Source of the DNA: Spirogloea muscicola | Lineage: Eukaryota > Streptophyta > Zygnematophyceae > Spirogloeales > Spirogloeaceae | Length of the DNA stretch: 45,011 bases | Reading direction: 5' to 3' | Assembly: GCA_009602725.1 (NCBI GenBank) | Contig: WELB01000189.1 | Coordinates: 39,072 to 84,082 of the forward strand | Shown here: in pieces, positions 11,828 to 23,030 of the stretch | Numbering within the stretch: position 1 is the first letter of the stretch | Layout: each line of letters opens with the position of its first letter | Notes under the pieces: model-generated | What the model saw: only the letters and a program-made list of their open reading frames with translations | Databases searched by the model: none | What the model was told of the DNA's origin: nothing | Translations under genes and position numbers: made by a program

Positions 11828-14800
11828 ATGGCCAAGCTGGGGGGCTCCGCGGCGGCCTTCGCGGCGCTGTGCCGCGACGGCGGCTGGCCGGCCGTGCGCG
11901 GCGCCTGGCCGGTGCCCGGCGCCACGGCGTGGGCCCTCATCCTCGCCTTCGCCGCGTTCGAGGCCCTCCTCATGCTCGCCATCCCGGCCAAGGAGTGGCT
12001 CGGCCCGGTCTCGCCCGCTGGCAACCGGCCCGTCTACAAGGTGCTTGAAAACCTAAACCCTGAAATCTAACCCTAACCCTAAGCCTAATGTAAGCTAAGA
12101 ACCAAGTTTTTGCAGAGCCCCACAGCAGCACGTAAGTGATATTATAATTGGTAGTAATGAGTAGGTCTGGTGACCTGACGTGGCGGTCTGGCGAATCTCT
12201 GAGAGGCCAGTATACAGCGACTCCTCTTGTTGCTGCTGCTTTTTGCAGTGCAACGGCTTCCAGGCATACGTCATCACGCTGGTGACCTATCTCGCAATCT
12301 GGAGGTACAGTGTTCAACACAGAGCAGCCTTCTCCTCAGCCGATATGCACAGCCGCAATTACTGTGGGATGTCCTCTGGTCATTGTTATATCTGTTGACG
12401 GGGTGTGGTTGTGGTTGCATCCTCTGCAGGCTGGGTATATTCAACCCAAGCGTGGTCTATGATCACCTTGGAGAAATCATCTCTGCGCTGAACATCACCG
12501 CTTTTGCACTCTGCGTCTTCCTCTACATCAAGGTCAGTGCTTCTCACAGCCTCTAGATTCGACTTTCTCCTCAGAAGGATGTGCATAGAAGTTATTGTCC
12601 TTCGATATCTGGATGCAGTCTTGCATCCCTTCGCAGCAAGAGTACATTGTTGCTCCACAAGCCGAGCAACACTATGTAGCTGAGGGTGTCATCCTCTGTG
12701 CATCTCTATGAGCAGGGGAATGTGGCACCATCGTCATCTGACTGGGGGTCTTCGGAAAACTTCATCCAGGACTTCTTCTGGGTAGGTGGCAACAGCAGCC
12801 CTGTGAAGACCTCCAGCTTAAGCAGCTTGCAGGTGGATCAACTGATAGGCTTTGCGGTGAATTCCTCTGCCAGGGCATGGAGCTGTATCCACGGATTGGC
12901 AAGTGGTTTGATATCAAGACGTTTACGAACTGCCGATTTGGGATGATGAGCTGGGCGGTCTTGGCCATCACGTATGCCATCAAGCAGGTAGTGATCTTGG
13001 TCACAGAGAGAGCATGTAGCTGCTCAATCTGCAATTTATTGTCGAGTGGTATAGCATGTGCTTGTCAGGCTACTATCCTCGAATCTCTGATATATTGCTC
13101 TGTGTAACATTATGCATGACTTGACATCTGATCACTTCACAAAGAGGGACGACGCTGCAAAGTAGGAAATGTAGGCAAACTATAGTCTGCTTGCAATAGG
13201 CAGCTCCTTGTGCAAGAACTCAGCTGACAACATGGCACTTTGACTGTGCCGAGCAGTATGAAATGAACGGCGTAGTGGCGGACTCAATGCTGGTGAGCGT
13301 GGTGTTGATGCTGGCCTACTGCTCCAAGTTCTTTTACTGGGAGTCGGGCTACTGGAACACCATGGACATCATGCATGATCGCGGTCGGGACGGCTGCTCT
13401 TGACACTGCCTTTTGCTTGCTCTACAGACTGATCCTACACCTCGTTTCCATAACATGCAGTCTCAGTCTGCACGTCTGGAAGTCCTAGACCTGCAGTTTG
13501 AGCATTGCTAATAGTCAACCTGCAATTGTTCCTCCGCCATGACCTCTGCCAGTCCAAGGTCAGGTTTGACTTGGTTGCTCTGAGGTGTATGGTTCAGGGC
13601 TGCTCTTGTAGGCTCTAACGCTTGTTGTTGGCTGCCATGAAATGAAGCTCCGCAGCTGGATACTACCTCTGCTGGGGCTGCATGGTGTGGGTCCCCTGCA
13701 TCTACACCTCGCCAGCCATGTACCTTGTCCACCACCCCAACCATCTCGGCGCCCTGGTCAGATGCTGGCCCCTCTGTATCTGCAAACCTGCGCTGATGAT
13801 GAAGGGTCTCAAGGACATGAGCCAGCAGGCTAGCCCAATCATGCTCGTTCTTACCAGGACTAGCGTGCAGCGGAGCTGCTCTGTCCACTCCCACTCTGGC
13901 GCTGGTGCTCAGCATTCTGCACTGAGACTGGCATGTCAGTCATACCAGGTCGCCTTGCTCGAGGTGCAGCTGCAAGAAGTATAGCAAGTTGACACAATGT
14001 TACACCATCCTGCCGTTGCTTGCAGAATTCGGCTATCACCTTCCTCCTAGGCGTCCTGATGATCTGGGTGAACTACGACTCTGACCGGCAACGGACGCAC
14101 TTTCGAGCTACCCATGGGAAGTGCACCATCTGGGGCTCCAAGCCGTCCAAGGTCAAAGCATTAGCCCCTGGATGTTACATATTTCCACATTAAATTTAAC
14201 TTTTAGGAGCAATCAACTTTGCCTGGCCTCAAGCTGCACCTGTAAAGCCCTGACCTCACTTGTTCTGCCGAGCACTTACAGCCAATAACAGCTGTACCCA
14301 CTGTGAGCAAAACACACCTGCTTGATTGTGCTATGTGCAGATTGAAGCCACATATGTGACTGAGAGTGGCGAGACAAAGACCAGTCTGCTGCTGACCTCT
14401 GGCTGGTCAGCACCAACGTCTTTGTATTTAAATGACACGAGGATAGTAGAAGTAGCGAGTCATGCCAGTGTTCCTGCAGTATTCATCCTGTTGCTTGCAA
14501 GTCATTTTCAGGGTGCCTTTGCTGTGGCCACTGAAGAGTTGCCCTGTGTGCTTGATACTAAGTAGGTGGGGCTTGTCCCGGCACTTCCACTACCTGCCTG
14601 AGATCCTGGCGGCCTTCTTCTGGACGCTCCCCTGCCTCTTCAACCACGTGGGTGTCTCAGCCCCCAATTTTGCACGTGCTCAATCGCTATGAAGCAGTCC
14701 AGTTTGTATCATTTGTCCTTGAAGCGGAGTGCGACTCTTGTGCAGCAAAGATCCTGACCACTGGACTTCTTGCGCTTTGGCAAAATCGTCTCGTTGGTGC

Positions 14801-15132
14801 AGATACTGCCGTACTTTTATGTTGTATACCTCACTATCTTACTAGTCGACAGGGCTGTGCGGGATGACAAGCGGTGCCGCAGCAAGTAAGTATTGCTCCA
14901 GGATCTGGCTGTTGGCCACGACACGCAGTAGTGCACCTTGAAAGCAGGCTTGATATCTGAAGAGCGTGGTTGTAGCAGAGTGCTCTTCCCAGAGACCATG
15001 CCCCCACTTGTGATGACAACACCTTGACCTGACTTTCTTGTGTGAATGATTTTGTGCCACCTCAGGTATGGGAAGTACTGGCTGATGTACTGCAAGCGGG
15101 TGCCGTATAAGATCATTCCAGGCCTATACTGA
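11828..15132 (+). CDS. DWF5: Delta-7 sterol reductase (7-dehydrocholesterol reductase, DWF5 type)
   Basis: NADPH-dependent reductase of the sterol C7-C8 double bond, an integral ER membrane enzyme of the phytosterol pathway. Exons: 11828-12040, 12249-12304, 12430-12532, 12716-12781, 12874-12987, 13257-13383, 13656-13756, 14026-14151, 14341-14405, 14566-14647, 14803-14885, 15066-15132; phases close to 400 aa. Diagnostic stretches are SPAGNRPVYK, GIFNPSVVYDHLGEI, GMELYPRIGKWFDIK, NCRFGMMSWAVLA, GYWNTMDIMHDRAG, TSGETKTSLLLTSGWWGLSR, and the C-terminal sterol-reductase signature RAVRDDKRCRSKYGKYW before IIPGLY. It is about 30 residues shorter at the N terminus than Arabidopsis DWF5 (432 aa). The frame stays open upstream of 11828 but shows no ATG, and an N sits at 11756, so a further 5' segment is possible. 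Confidence 0.96.
12051..12090 (+). repeat. Degenerate telomere-like array in DHCR7 intron 1
   Basis: Imperfect CCTAAACCC / CTAACCCTAA units beginning 10 nt after the first donor site (12041). On this strand the array reads in the C-rich telomeric orientation. Confidence 0.8.
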
Positions 15133-15719
15133 CTCTTCACACTCGCTCTCACCTCTATCCTTCCTGACATCTTTTCTGAGAGTAAGAAAGCTGCAAGGCT
15201 TTTGGCAACATGCCCACCTGGCCTTATGCCAGGTGGTATTTCCACGTCCTTTAACGACCAACAAGGTCCTTGAATGACTGTAAGTCCTCTAAGCCTCTAG
15301 GACCAACCGGCGATCAAAAGCAGGGTCCTCTGAGGTCTTGCACACTGGGTGGCTTGTTGGTCGACAGAGCTAGTGCTGAAGCATGTCCTGCTGGAACCCA
15401 CCGCCAAGTGCTATGTAAATGCAGATTTACAAGATGAAGGAACCCCCACCCTTAGGCAGCGCTGAGCATTGCATGCATTCTGAGACCACCTTTGGACTGT
15501 ACACAAGGGAGGAGGAAGCTGATGACTGCCATGGCAGATCGCAAGGGCAGCCATCCAGCCAAAACCAGGCTGCAAATGGTAGCAGCAATAGCTGAGGTAC
15601 TACACTGAGCATGGCGGCAGCCGCTGTCACTTCTAAGCGAGGCAGTTCCTGCATGAGAGACAACGATTGCACTCATTTTTGACAGGACTGACGCGGCAAG
15701 CAGCCAGCTGCTTGCCGCA
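15133..15719. other. Convergent intergenic region, DHCR7 3' to HSBP 3'
   Basis: No gene seen. It should contain the 3' UTRs of both neighbours. At 15214-15236 there is an exact hairpin: CCACCTGGC and GCCAGGTGG around a 5-nt loop, 82 nt past the DHCR7 stop. Confidence 0.6.
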
Positions 15720-16642
15720 TCACGCCTCCTGGGACGACTCCCGCTTGAGGGCCGGCGGTGGCGGCTGCGCTAGGACCTGGGCGCCGCCGTCGGCCCCGGC
15801 TTCCCGGACCAGGTCCCCTATGCTCCGCTCCAGCTCGTCAATCCTCGTGCCCATCTCGTCAAGTGCGAGCGGGCCAATGGAGTTAAGGAGAATGAAGCAC
15901 CCCGAGTTGCTGGGGAGGGCACAGGCAGGCTCGCTGGGGAGCTACGTGAGGACTTGCCAAAGTGGACCGCAGCCCGAAGCGGCGACGACTCTGATGCAAA
16001 CTCCACAGGAGCACTGCGGATCTGCATCAAGTTGATTGGCAGTCGAGCGCGAATGCGTGGCACTTGAGCCTACAAGAATGCTGGGTGGCAGCCCGACCAA
16101 ATGCAGCGAGGAGGATATTTCTCGTGATAATGGAGTCGGACATGTTCTGGAACCGCGCTTGCTGCAGGCATCCAGCGACGAGTCAGGCAGTGCGAGAGCT
16201 GCACCGCAACGGCGGCCGCCGGCAGTCGTCGGGCCGGCCAGGCTTTGTGGGTCCAGGCTTCTGTCAAAGGAAAATTAGTGGGCAACGGTCTCGGTCAGAG
16301 GCACCGAGGCAGCACGGGTGGGACTTGGCGAGCTCACCATCTGCTGCAGCAGGTTCTGGACCTGCGGGCCACAACGGAAAGCCATTACGGCAGCAGCAAG
16401 TGAGGCCTCTGGCAGCTCTCCTGAACCCTAAACCCTTAATCCCTAAGCCCTAAGCCCTAAGCCATAAACCCTTATATCTAAGTCCCGTGGGCGGGCGGTG
16501 TCGGCCAGAGCCCCCGCCGGAGCGCTGCGGGCGACTATCTCCGACCAGAGGCGGCGGGCAGTGCGGCGGCGCTCACAAAGGCGGTGAGCTCCGCTGCGCT
16601 CTGCGGCGCGGCCGCCGCCGCCGCGGGGTCGCCGCCGCCGCC
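15720..16642 (-). CDS. HSBP: Heat shock factor binding protein (HSBP), 5' end in gap
   Basis: A small coiled-coil protein that binds trimeric heat-shock transcription factors and attenuates the response. Visible exons in transcript order: 16642-16577 (PQSAAELTAF, continuing into the gap), 16361-16338 (VQNLLQQM), 16161-16119 ([14 protein letters not shown]), 15862-15720 ([17 protein letters not shown], ending KRESSQEA). Joined, the core reads [40 protein letters not shown], which follows the plant HSBP consensus almost residue by residue. About 91 residues are visible; the initiator Met is presumably inside the N gap. Introns 1 and 2 are GT-AG. Intron 3 (16118-15863) starts AT and ends AC with U12-type signals. 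The gene is head-to-head with the coiled-coil gene at 17362. Confidence 0.93.
15863..16118 (-). other. U12-type AT-AC intron in HSBP
   Basis: A 256-nt intron on the minus strand. The donor is ATATCCTC (16118-16111), 7 of 8 bases of the minor-spliceosome consensus ATATCCTT. The branch-point segment TCCTTAACTC (about 15889-15880) matches the U12 consensus, with its adenosine ~20 nt before the terminal AC (15864-15863). Joining 16119 to 15862 rebuilds an ATT codon and restores the conserved ITRIDEM sequence. No GT-AG alternative restores the frame. Confidence 0.88.
16423..16475 (+). repeat. Degenerate telomere-like array in HSBP intron 1
   Basis: CCCTAAACCC, CCCTAAGCCCTAAG and CATAAACCC units. 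The array lies within HSBP intron 1 (16576-16362), about 100 nt from its donor. In the transcript sense it reads as the G-rich strand (TTTAGGG). Confidence 0.85.
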
Positions 16643-16643
16643 G

Positions 16644-17289
16644 NNNNNNNNNNNNNNNNNNNNNNNNNNNNNNNNNNNNNNNNNNNNNNNNNNNNNNNNN
16701 NNNNNNNNNNNNNNNNNNNNNNNNNNNNNNNNNNNNNNNNNNNNNNNNNNNNNNNNNNNNNNNNNNNNNNNNNNNNNNNNNNNNNNNNNNNNNNNNNNNN
16801 NNNNNNNNNNNNNNNNNNNNNNNNNNNNNNNNNNNNNNNNNNNNNNNNNNNNNNNNNNNNNNNNNNNNNNNNNNNNNNNNNNNNNNNNNNNNNNNNNNNN
16901 NNNNNNNNNNNNNNNNNNNNNNNNNNNNNNNNNNNNNNNNNNNNNNNNNNNNNNNNNNNNNNNNNNNNNNNNNNNNNNNNNNNNNNNNNNNNNNNNNNNN
17001 NNNNNNNNNNNNNNNNNNNNNNNNNNNNNNNNNNNNNNNNNNNNNNNNNNNNNNNNNNNNNNNNNNNNNNNNNNNNNNNNNNNNNNNNNNNNNNNNNNNN
17101 NNNNNNNNNNNNNNNNNNNNNNNNNNNNNNNNNNNNNNNNNNNNNNNNNNNNNNNNNNNNNNNNNNNNNNNNNNNNNNNNNNNNNNNNNNNNNNNNNNNN
17201 NNNNNNNNNNNNNNNNNNNNNNNNNNNNNNNNNNNNNNNNNNNNNNNNNNNNNNNNNNNNNNNNNNNNNNNNNNNNNNNNNNNNNNNNN
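16644..17289. other. Assembly gap (646 N) over a divergent promoter
   Basis: A run of N flanked by very GC-rich sequence. It hides the HSBP first-exon start and most of the region shared with the divergent gene starting at 17362. Confidence 0.99.
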
Positions 17290-17361
17290 GGGCGGGCCCG
17301 CTGCGCGGGGAGGGCGTCGGAAGTTCCCGGGCCGCGGCCGGGCGCCTCTGCGGCGGTAGGC

Positions 17362-20300
17362 ATGGCGGCCCTCGCGCCGGCAACGCCGCCGGCGACGCCG
17401 GAGAAGGCGGCGGCCATCGACGGCGCGTCGCAGATCAAGTCCGTGCGGGATGCGGCGTCCATGTTCGGCAGCAAGACAGACTCGTGAGTGCCGTCGGCGC
17501 CGTGACATTGGAACGCCATCCCAGCAGAGGACTCATAATGGCGCAGCTTGACATGGCATGCCAAGGCCGCTCAGCAGAGGCTGCATTCCCTTGCCTGAGT
17601 GCCAATTGGCGCCTGCTTCGCAGCGCCAAGACGCCGCAGGACATCCGCAGGAAGGCGTCCGCCGCGTACATGGACTGGATGACCAAGGGCGGCGCGACGG
17701 CGCCTCCGGCCGCTGGCTCGGCGCCTGATCATGGTGCGGAGCCTCAGGCTCCTGAAGGCTTCAAGGTGGGCCCGGCTGCCAACAAGGCTCTGTCCCTGGA
17801 AGGGCCTGCTCACCGCCGTATCTAGCGGGTCAAAGAATCTGCTGAAAAAACCGATTGACAAGCTGTGCATTGCTGCCAAGTGCCGCGAGCTCACTCTGGA
17901 ATTCTGGCCGTGCGCGTACTGGCAGACGCTGTGGCTAGAGCTACAGCGCACGCAGGAGGAGCTGGCGGCCGCCAAGGCCAACGCCATGGAGAACCAGGCA
18001 AAGGCCGCTGAGGCCGAGGCCGCCCGGCAGGCTGCTCTCACGCAGCTGGAGGCTGCCAGGAAGGATGCCGAGGCACGTACGCAGAGCCTTCAGGTACAGG
18101 CTTGCCTTTGCCAAGGCACTTTTGATGTCAGCCAGTCGTCCCTCAATCTCCTCGGAATGACTTGGAAGGCAGTTTCCCATGCGTGTGTGCACACTCTCTG
18201 GAGCTGGACTGAAGCGACACATGCAAACCCTCTGAAGTTGCTTGCATTTTGGCACGTTATCAAGCCCATCACTTGCAGTAGCGTACTGTCTGCATAACCG
18301 ATTGTGACCGCTGCATTTGCAGTCGCCAAGGCAGCAATGGAGGTCATCTAGCAAGGGTGGGATGGTTGACGTCGTGCACAACAATTTGCCTCTCTGCAGT
18401 CTCTACTGGCCGATGCTGAGAGCACCAAGAAAGCATTCGAGGAGAGAGTGGTCGCTGGCCAGGCCGAGACGGAGGCTAAGATGGTTGCTCTTCAAGCGAA
18501 GCTTGAGGCAACTCAAGGTGCGGGCAAGTCCTGCCACACCAACAAAAGCTTGGGTTGTAATGTAGCCTGTATAGAGCCACCAAGAGCTGGCAATGCAGCA
18601 TGCTTGACTCAAGGGGGCTCGAGCAGGTCAGCATGCCTGACCGCTGTGGACATCCCCGTCCTTTCCTTGACTTGCCCTCCAGCCTTGCACGAAGAGGCGT
18701 CAGCTTCGACAGAGGTGAAGCTGAAGGTGTTGCAGGAGGAGCTGCAGGCCACAAAGAGCTCCTATGATGCAGCCCTCGTTGAGACAGGCCTGTACTCTCG
18801 CCCTGAAGGTTATTGCAATTGTCACAATGGTTGTCAAATATGAAGTAGGTCACCTGGCTCCTACTCACACGAGGGTTATGCATTGACCTTGCAGGCAAAA
18901 TGAAGAACAATCATGAGGAGAATATTTCAGCGCTGCAGGCAGAGCTTGTGGGTGTAAAGACACAGCATGAGTCTGTCCTTGCCGACTCGGGTAAAGCTGT
19001 GAACCGCCAGCTTATCCAGCCTTCTCAGCATCTGCCGAGCACTCCAGCATTTGGCAGTCTCCTACTTGATAATTTGCTAACTGCCAGGCTTGCCTCACCT
19101 GCTGTTAGATTTCACTTGTGAATGCAAGCTTGCTTCCTGTGCTTGGCTTTGACGGGCCATTTGACGCTCTCTTGTCAACAGCTGAGAAGTCTAGCGAGTG
19201 GGAAGCCAAGGTGTCCCAAGTGCAGCAGGATTTTGAATCCGCCCGGATCCAGCATGCCACAGCCATCAGGGAGGCAGGTTAGCTTGCAGTAGCAGCTATT
19301 ATTTGAGCAGTCCTTGTGCCTGGTTGAGCAAGTGCATAGAAGCCCAAACCTGCACCCTGTAGCAGCTCAATAAAGTGTGCTGCTAGATGCGGCAAGGTCT
19401 ACGTGCCTTTCAATATGTCCGGCATCAACAAAGCTCTGTTCCCTTTGCCACATGCCTACATGCAGCGAGCCTGCAGGCAGGGACTGCTAGCAGGGTGACA
19501 GACTTGGAGGAGCAGCTAGAAAGCACAAGGGTTGCTATTGCGGAATATCAAGGCAAGCGACCTGAAGTGTGGCACTGTTGCAGGAACTGTCCTGCTCTGC
19601 ATCTGAAAACTTGCACGTAGAGTGCAGTTGTCTATTGTATTTCTCTCAATTTCAAAGCTCTGCAATTGTAGCTTGTCAATCAGACATGCTACAGGGGTTT
19701 GAACGATGAGCGGTGCTGCCTGCAGAGATGTTGGAGGCAAGAAGCAGAGACTCGCAGGTCCTTCGTGCTGACGGGGGAGCATCTGAAGACAGCAGATCAC
19801 AGGAGCGAGACTTGGAGCTTGCAAAGTTGACGCAGATGGACAAGGACGTTGCCAACTTGAAGCTGCAGCTGGAGGTGAGGTGCAGCAGCTCACCCTTGCA
19901 TGTGCTACTGTACACCTACAGCATCCGTTACGGCAGCTCATTAAGCTATCGTGCAGCTTAGCAGGATAGCGAGCAGGAGAGGGCGTCAGCAACAAGGAGG
20001 GCTGAGGTAGCCTCCGAGGCTGCGGCCACAGCCCAGGCAACGCTGCAGCCATCACAGGAGCAGGTTGTAAGCACGCTGGTATTGCTGCTTGCATGCCTCA
20101 CCGTGTATGTTGCAAGATGACCTTCATACGGCTCTCAAGCTCCTTGGCTTTGTCGCAGTCAAATTTGGTGTATTGGTGGACTTCTTGACCTTCTTACAAC
20201 TCTTCTTGATGACAACCTGATTCCTACTCTTCTGTGCTTGTTAGCTCGCTAGCTCCAGAGCTGGGGTTGAGCACCTCAGCGAGAGGATGGAGGGGCTCTT

Positions 20301-21800
20301 GCTGGAGGTGGACTTGGCCAGGCAAAGAGAAGCAGCAGCCTGTGCTGAAGTGGAGCGGCTAAGGGGCTTCCTTGGGGGCTCTGCAGCTGCAGGACTGCTT
20401 GCAAGTGCCAAACCCCCCGGGTAAGTGCAGTGGTCACAGCAATCAGGGCCGTTGAAGTGCTGCAGTACTCGTCAAGGTGGCTACATGTATGTCTCAGCAA
20501 TCTAATGTGCACTCAAGCTCTCTTCTCAGAGGGCTCATGCCTCCATCAGTGAATGGCAACCTTGGAGAAGACGAAAAGCAGATGAAGGTGGCGGAAGAAG
20601 CGCCAAGTTTCAGCGAGCGTGAATCAAGAGAAGCACCACTGGATGCGCTTTCGCTGGCAGCACCGCCTGCCCATTTGGAGGCAAGTTTACAACGATTATG
20701 CCCCTCGCATCCATGACCTGACTTGCTTGCATATGTTGTTATCTCCCCTCAGTCTTGCTCTTGCATCTGCTAGACCTGGCCTTGCTTTCCTTTCACCGCT
20801 TCTTGACAGCACCCATTTGTGAGGGCTTCAGGTAAGCTCTTCCGAAGCACCGGAGGCCAAGGCCCAGAGGAGTGGCCAAGGCCCAGAGGAGTTCGTCAGC
20901 CCATCCAAGGTGCCTGGAAACCTAGATGTAGTGAATGAGTCTCAGCTCGGCAATCATGAAGTGCGAGATGCTGGGGAGCACTACCCTTTGGCTTCACTCG
21001 AACAGGTCAGGTTGGAGGCTGAGAGGGCAAAGAGAGGAGAGGAGGAAGCTTTGGCAAAGCTCGACGAGGTGCAATCTGCCAAGGTGATGTTTGGCTTGAA
21101 GCAGCACTTTGTAACATCCTTCTATTTAGACTCAGCTACTTGCAAGTGCCTGAATCTGACAAGTGAGACAGTACTGCTAGTAGATCAGTCAACTCTTTGA
21201 GAACCAGGGTTGGCACACTCAGCCGGTCAGCTGACCTTCAAACGTCAGATGATCCGGTCTGCAGGCTGTTGTAGAAGCAGACCTGCAGAAGTGGAGGGAG
21301 GAGGCGATCATCCGCAGGCTGTCAGCAGAAGCTTTGGCACAGACACTAGCAACAGAAGGTGAGGTTGCCCTGGTGGCCGCACCTAGCAGCTGCAAGTCAG
21401 TAGCCTTGCGTGTTCACAATTCAAATGGTAGCTAGGCAAAGTTTTATATTGTCCAGTGTTGATTTTCGAGGGACCTTGATATATGTCGATATCTGCTCAT
21501 CTGCATCTGTAGGTTACAGTTTCCTTCAGCGCAAGTAGGTGAATTCCCGGCTACACACAATCCTGCTGACGTACGGCCACCACTGGCTCACTCGGTCTGA
21601 CTTTTGCATCTCAAACTGCGCTCGCAGCGGCCACCAACTCGAACATCAGCGAGTTTCACGCAGCAGCAGCGAGGGCCGCCGCCCAGGGCGAGGTGCAGGC
21701 TGTGACGGCAATGAAGCACCTGGCCACAGAGCCAGTGCAAACACCCGATCCGCACGAGAAGCTGCGCCAGCCGAAGTGCGGCGGTTGCACAGTCATGTGA
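17362..21800 (+). CDS. Long coiled-coil protein ending in a CaaX prenylation motif
   Basis: Not confidently identified. Exons: 17362-17483, 17624-17765, 17926-18093, 18400-18517, 18683-18808, 18895-18990, 19182-19277, 19466-19552, 19726-19874, 19965-20066, 20245-20420, 20530-20680, 20832-21083, 21265-21358, 21628-21800; phases close to 683 aa. The N terminus (IKSVRDAASMFGSK, then RRKASAAYMDWM) faintly recalls the SVKEAVSLFG motif of plant WEB/PMI blue-light chloroplast-movement proteins, but this is weak. From residue ~90 it is Ala/Glu/Gln-rich coiled coil (LAAAKANAMENQAKAAEAEA). Exons 5-8 encode related ~32-residue modules, all bounded in phase 1. The extreme C terminus KCGGCTVM is a CaaX box with a neighbouring Cys, suggesting farnesylation and membrane attachment. 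Two introns (after 19552 and 20680) appear to be GC-AG. The middle exon boundaries are the least certain. Confidence 0.75.
20855..20892 (+). repeat. Exact 19-bp tandem duplication inside coding sequence
   Basis: The unit GGCCAAGGCCCAGAGGAGT occurs twice back to back in exon 13 of the coiled-coil gene. Because 19 is not a multiple of three, the same bases are read as AKAQRS in the first copy and GQGPEE in the second. Confidence 0.85.
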
Positions 21801-22380
21801 AAACCTCCTGACTACCTGCTCCAGCATGGTCTCGAAAGGTGTAGGGAACAAAGTGGAGCAGCATCATTCTTTCATCCCACAACTCAGCTGCTCGACTCCA
21901 AGTCCCAGAGGCAGGGAAATACCTGAACACCCCTGTGCATTTGGGGGTGGCTGTAGCCTCCCATTGACAACAGCCAGTGCATGAGCACCTGCCTGCACAA
22001 GCTTTCGCCAAGCTCAAGCAACAAGTCACTGGAGACGAAGCGTTGGGGAAATAAAGCATGGCCACAGCCTAAGCAATGGTGACGAAGAAGGGCTTGCCTT
22101 GAGACCACTCAGGAGCTGCAGGATTGAGGTTCTCGCGAAGAGCAGAGCACGGCTGTCCCTGCTCGTGAGTGCAGCTGAGGCTCTGCAGCTGCAGCAAGCC
22201 GACCCATTCAGAGTACCAGTCAGGAGAAGCATTATACATTCTATTAAGCTAAGATGCTGGCCGCAGTACGGGGTCCTGGCTTCAAAGTCGTATACGACTT
22301 CGCTGACTGTCGCAGGAGTGACACGTTCATGCGAGCACCTTCTCTTGAGAACTAAGGCAATTTGCAGAGTTTGGAATGTG

Positions 22381-22609
22381 GCTGCTGATATTAAAGAATT
22401 GGCTGTAAACTGCCAGCCAGATGCATGCAGGTTTTCCTGACGGACCCAAAGGCTAGGCAGACAGGGCGCCCTCAATACCCCCGTGTCAGCAGTCGGAAGT
22501 CAGATGAGCTGAGGGGAGGAAGAGCAACCCCGCTGCGCAAGCCAGAGGCTGCTGCAAGGGCGCGACCAGCCCGGCGATGCAAAGCAATCGCCTGGGACCG
22601 CTGTAGGCA
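22381..22609 (+). repeat. Foldback repeat, copy A
   Basis: Starts GCTGCTGATATTAAAGAAT, contains GGCTGTAAACTGCCAGCC and CAGGGCGCCCTCAATACC, and ends near CGGGACCGCTGTAGGC-like sequence. Its reverse complement recurs at 23192-23419 with roughly 90 percent identity by eye. Confidence 0.8.
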
Positions 22610-22810
22610 CATGAATTAATGCATTCGGTAGCAGGACACAAGACCCAAAGGCACCGAGCCACCGGGAAGGGCTGCAACCTGTTCCCGGCGCCGCTGGTCA
22701 GCTTGAGAGGCCAGCAGCGAGAGTAAGGAGAACCACCGACCCCCGTAACACCCATTAATGTCCATGGCCAGGGGGTAAAAGGTATCACCCGCCGGGTGGT
22801 CCTTGTACTT

Positions 22811-23030
22811 GGGCTGGCTTTTCCAGCCCCTATCCTCAATGGGCGAGCACTTTCTTCTACTGCGTCTCTGACCTGAGGCTGCTTAGCAGGGGTTACTGAG
22901 TGATCCGTAGCTGCTTTGTTTCTGTGTGCTTGTTTCTCTAGCGCTTCCCCTGGCCCCCTTCTCGTCCTATGTTGATTCTTTTTGGGGCTGGCTTTTCCAG
23001 CCCCTATCCTCAATGGGCGAGCACTTTCTT
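22811..23030 (+). repeat. Directly repeated 46-bp module
   Basis: The segment beginning GGGCTGGCTTTTCCAGCCCC and ending GGGCGAGCACTTTCTT occurs at 22811-22856 and again at 22985-23030. A diverged start (GGGCTGGCCTTTCCCAGCC) occurs at 23142. It lies between foldback copies A and B. Confidence 0.8.

Noticed and set aside
16443-17825. Several 280-413-codon frames spanning the first N gap
   Set aside because: They exist only because N bases contain no stop codons. The flanking bases belong to HSBP (-) and the coiled-coil gene (+).
22486-23013. 175-codon minus-strand ORF in the repeat cluster
   Set aside because: It runs through foldback copy A and the direct repeat module, and its pieces recur in several frames, so it behaves as repeat DNA rather than a gene.
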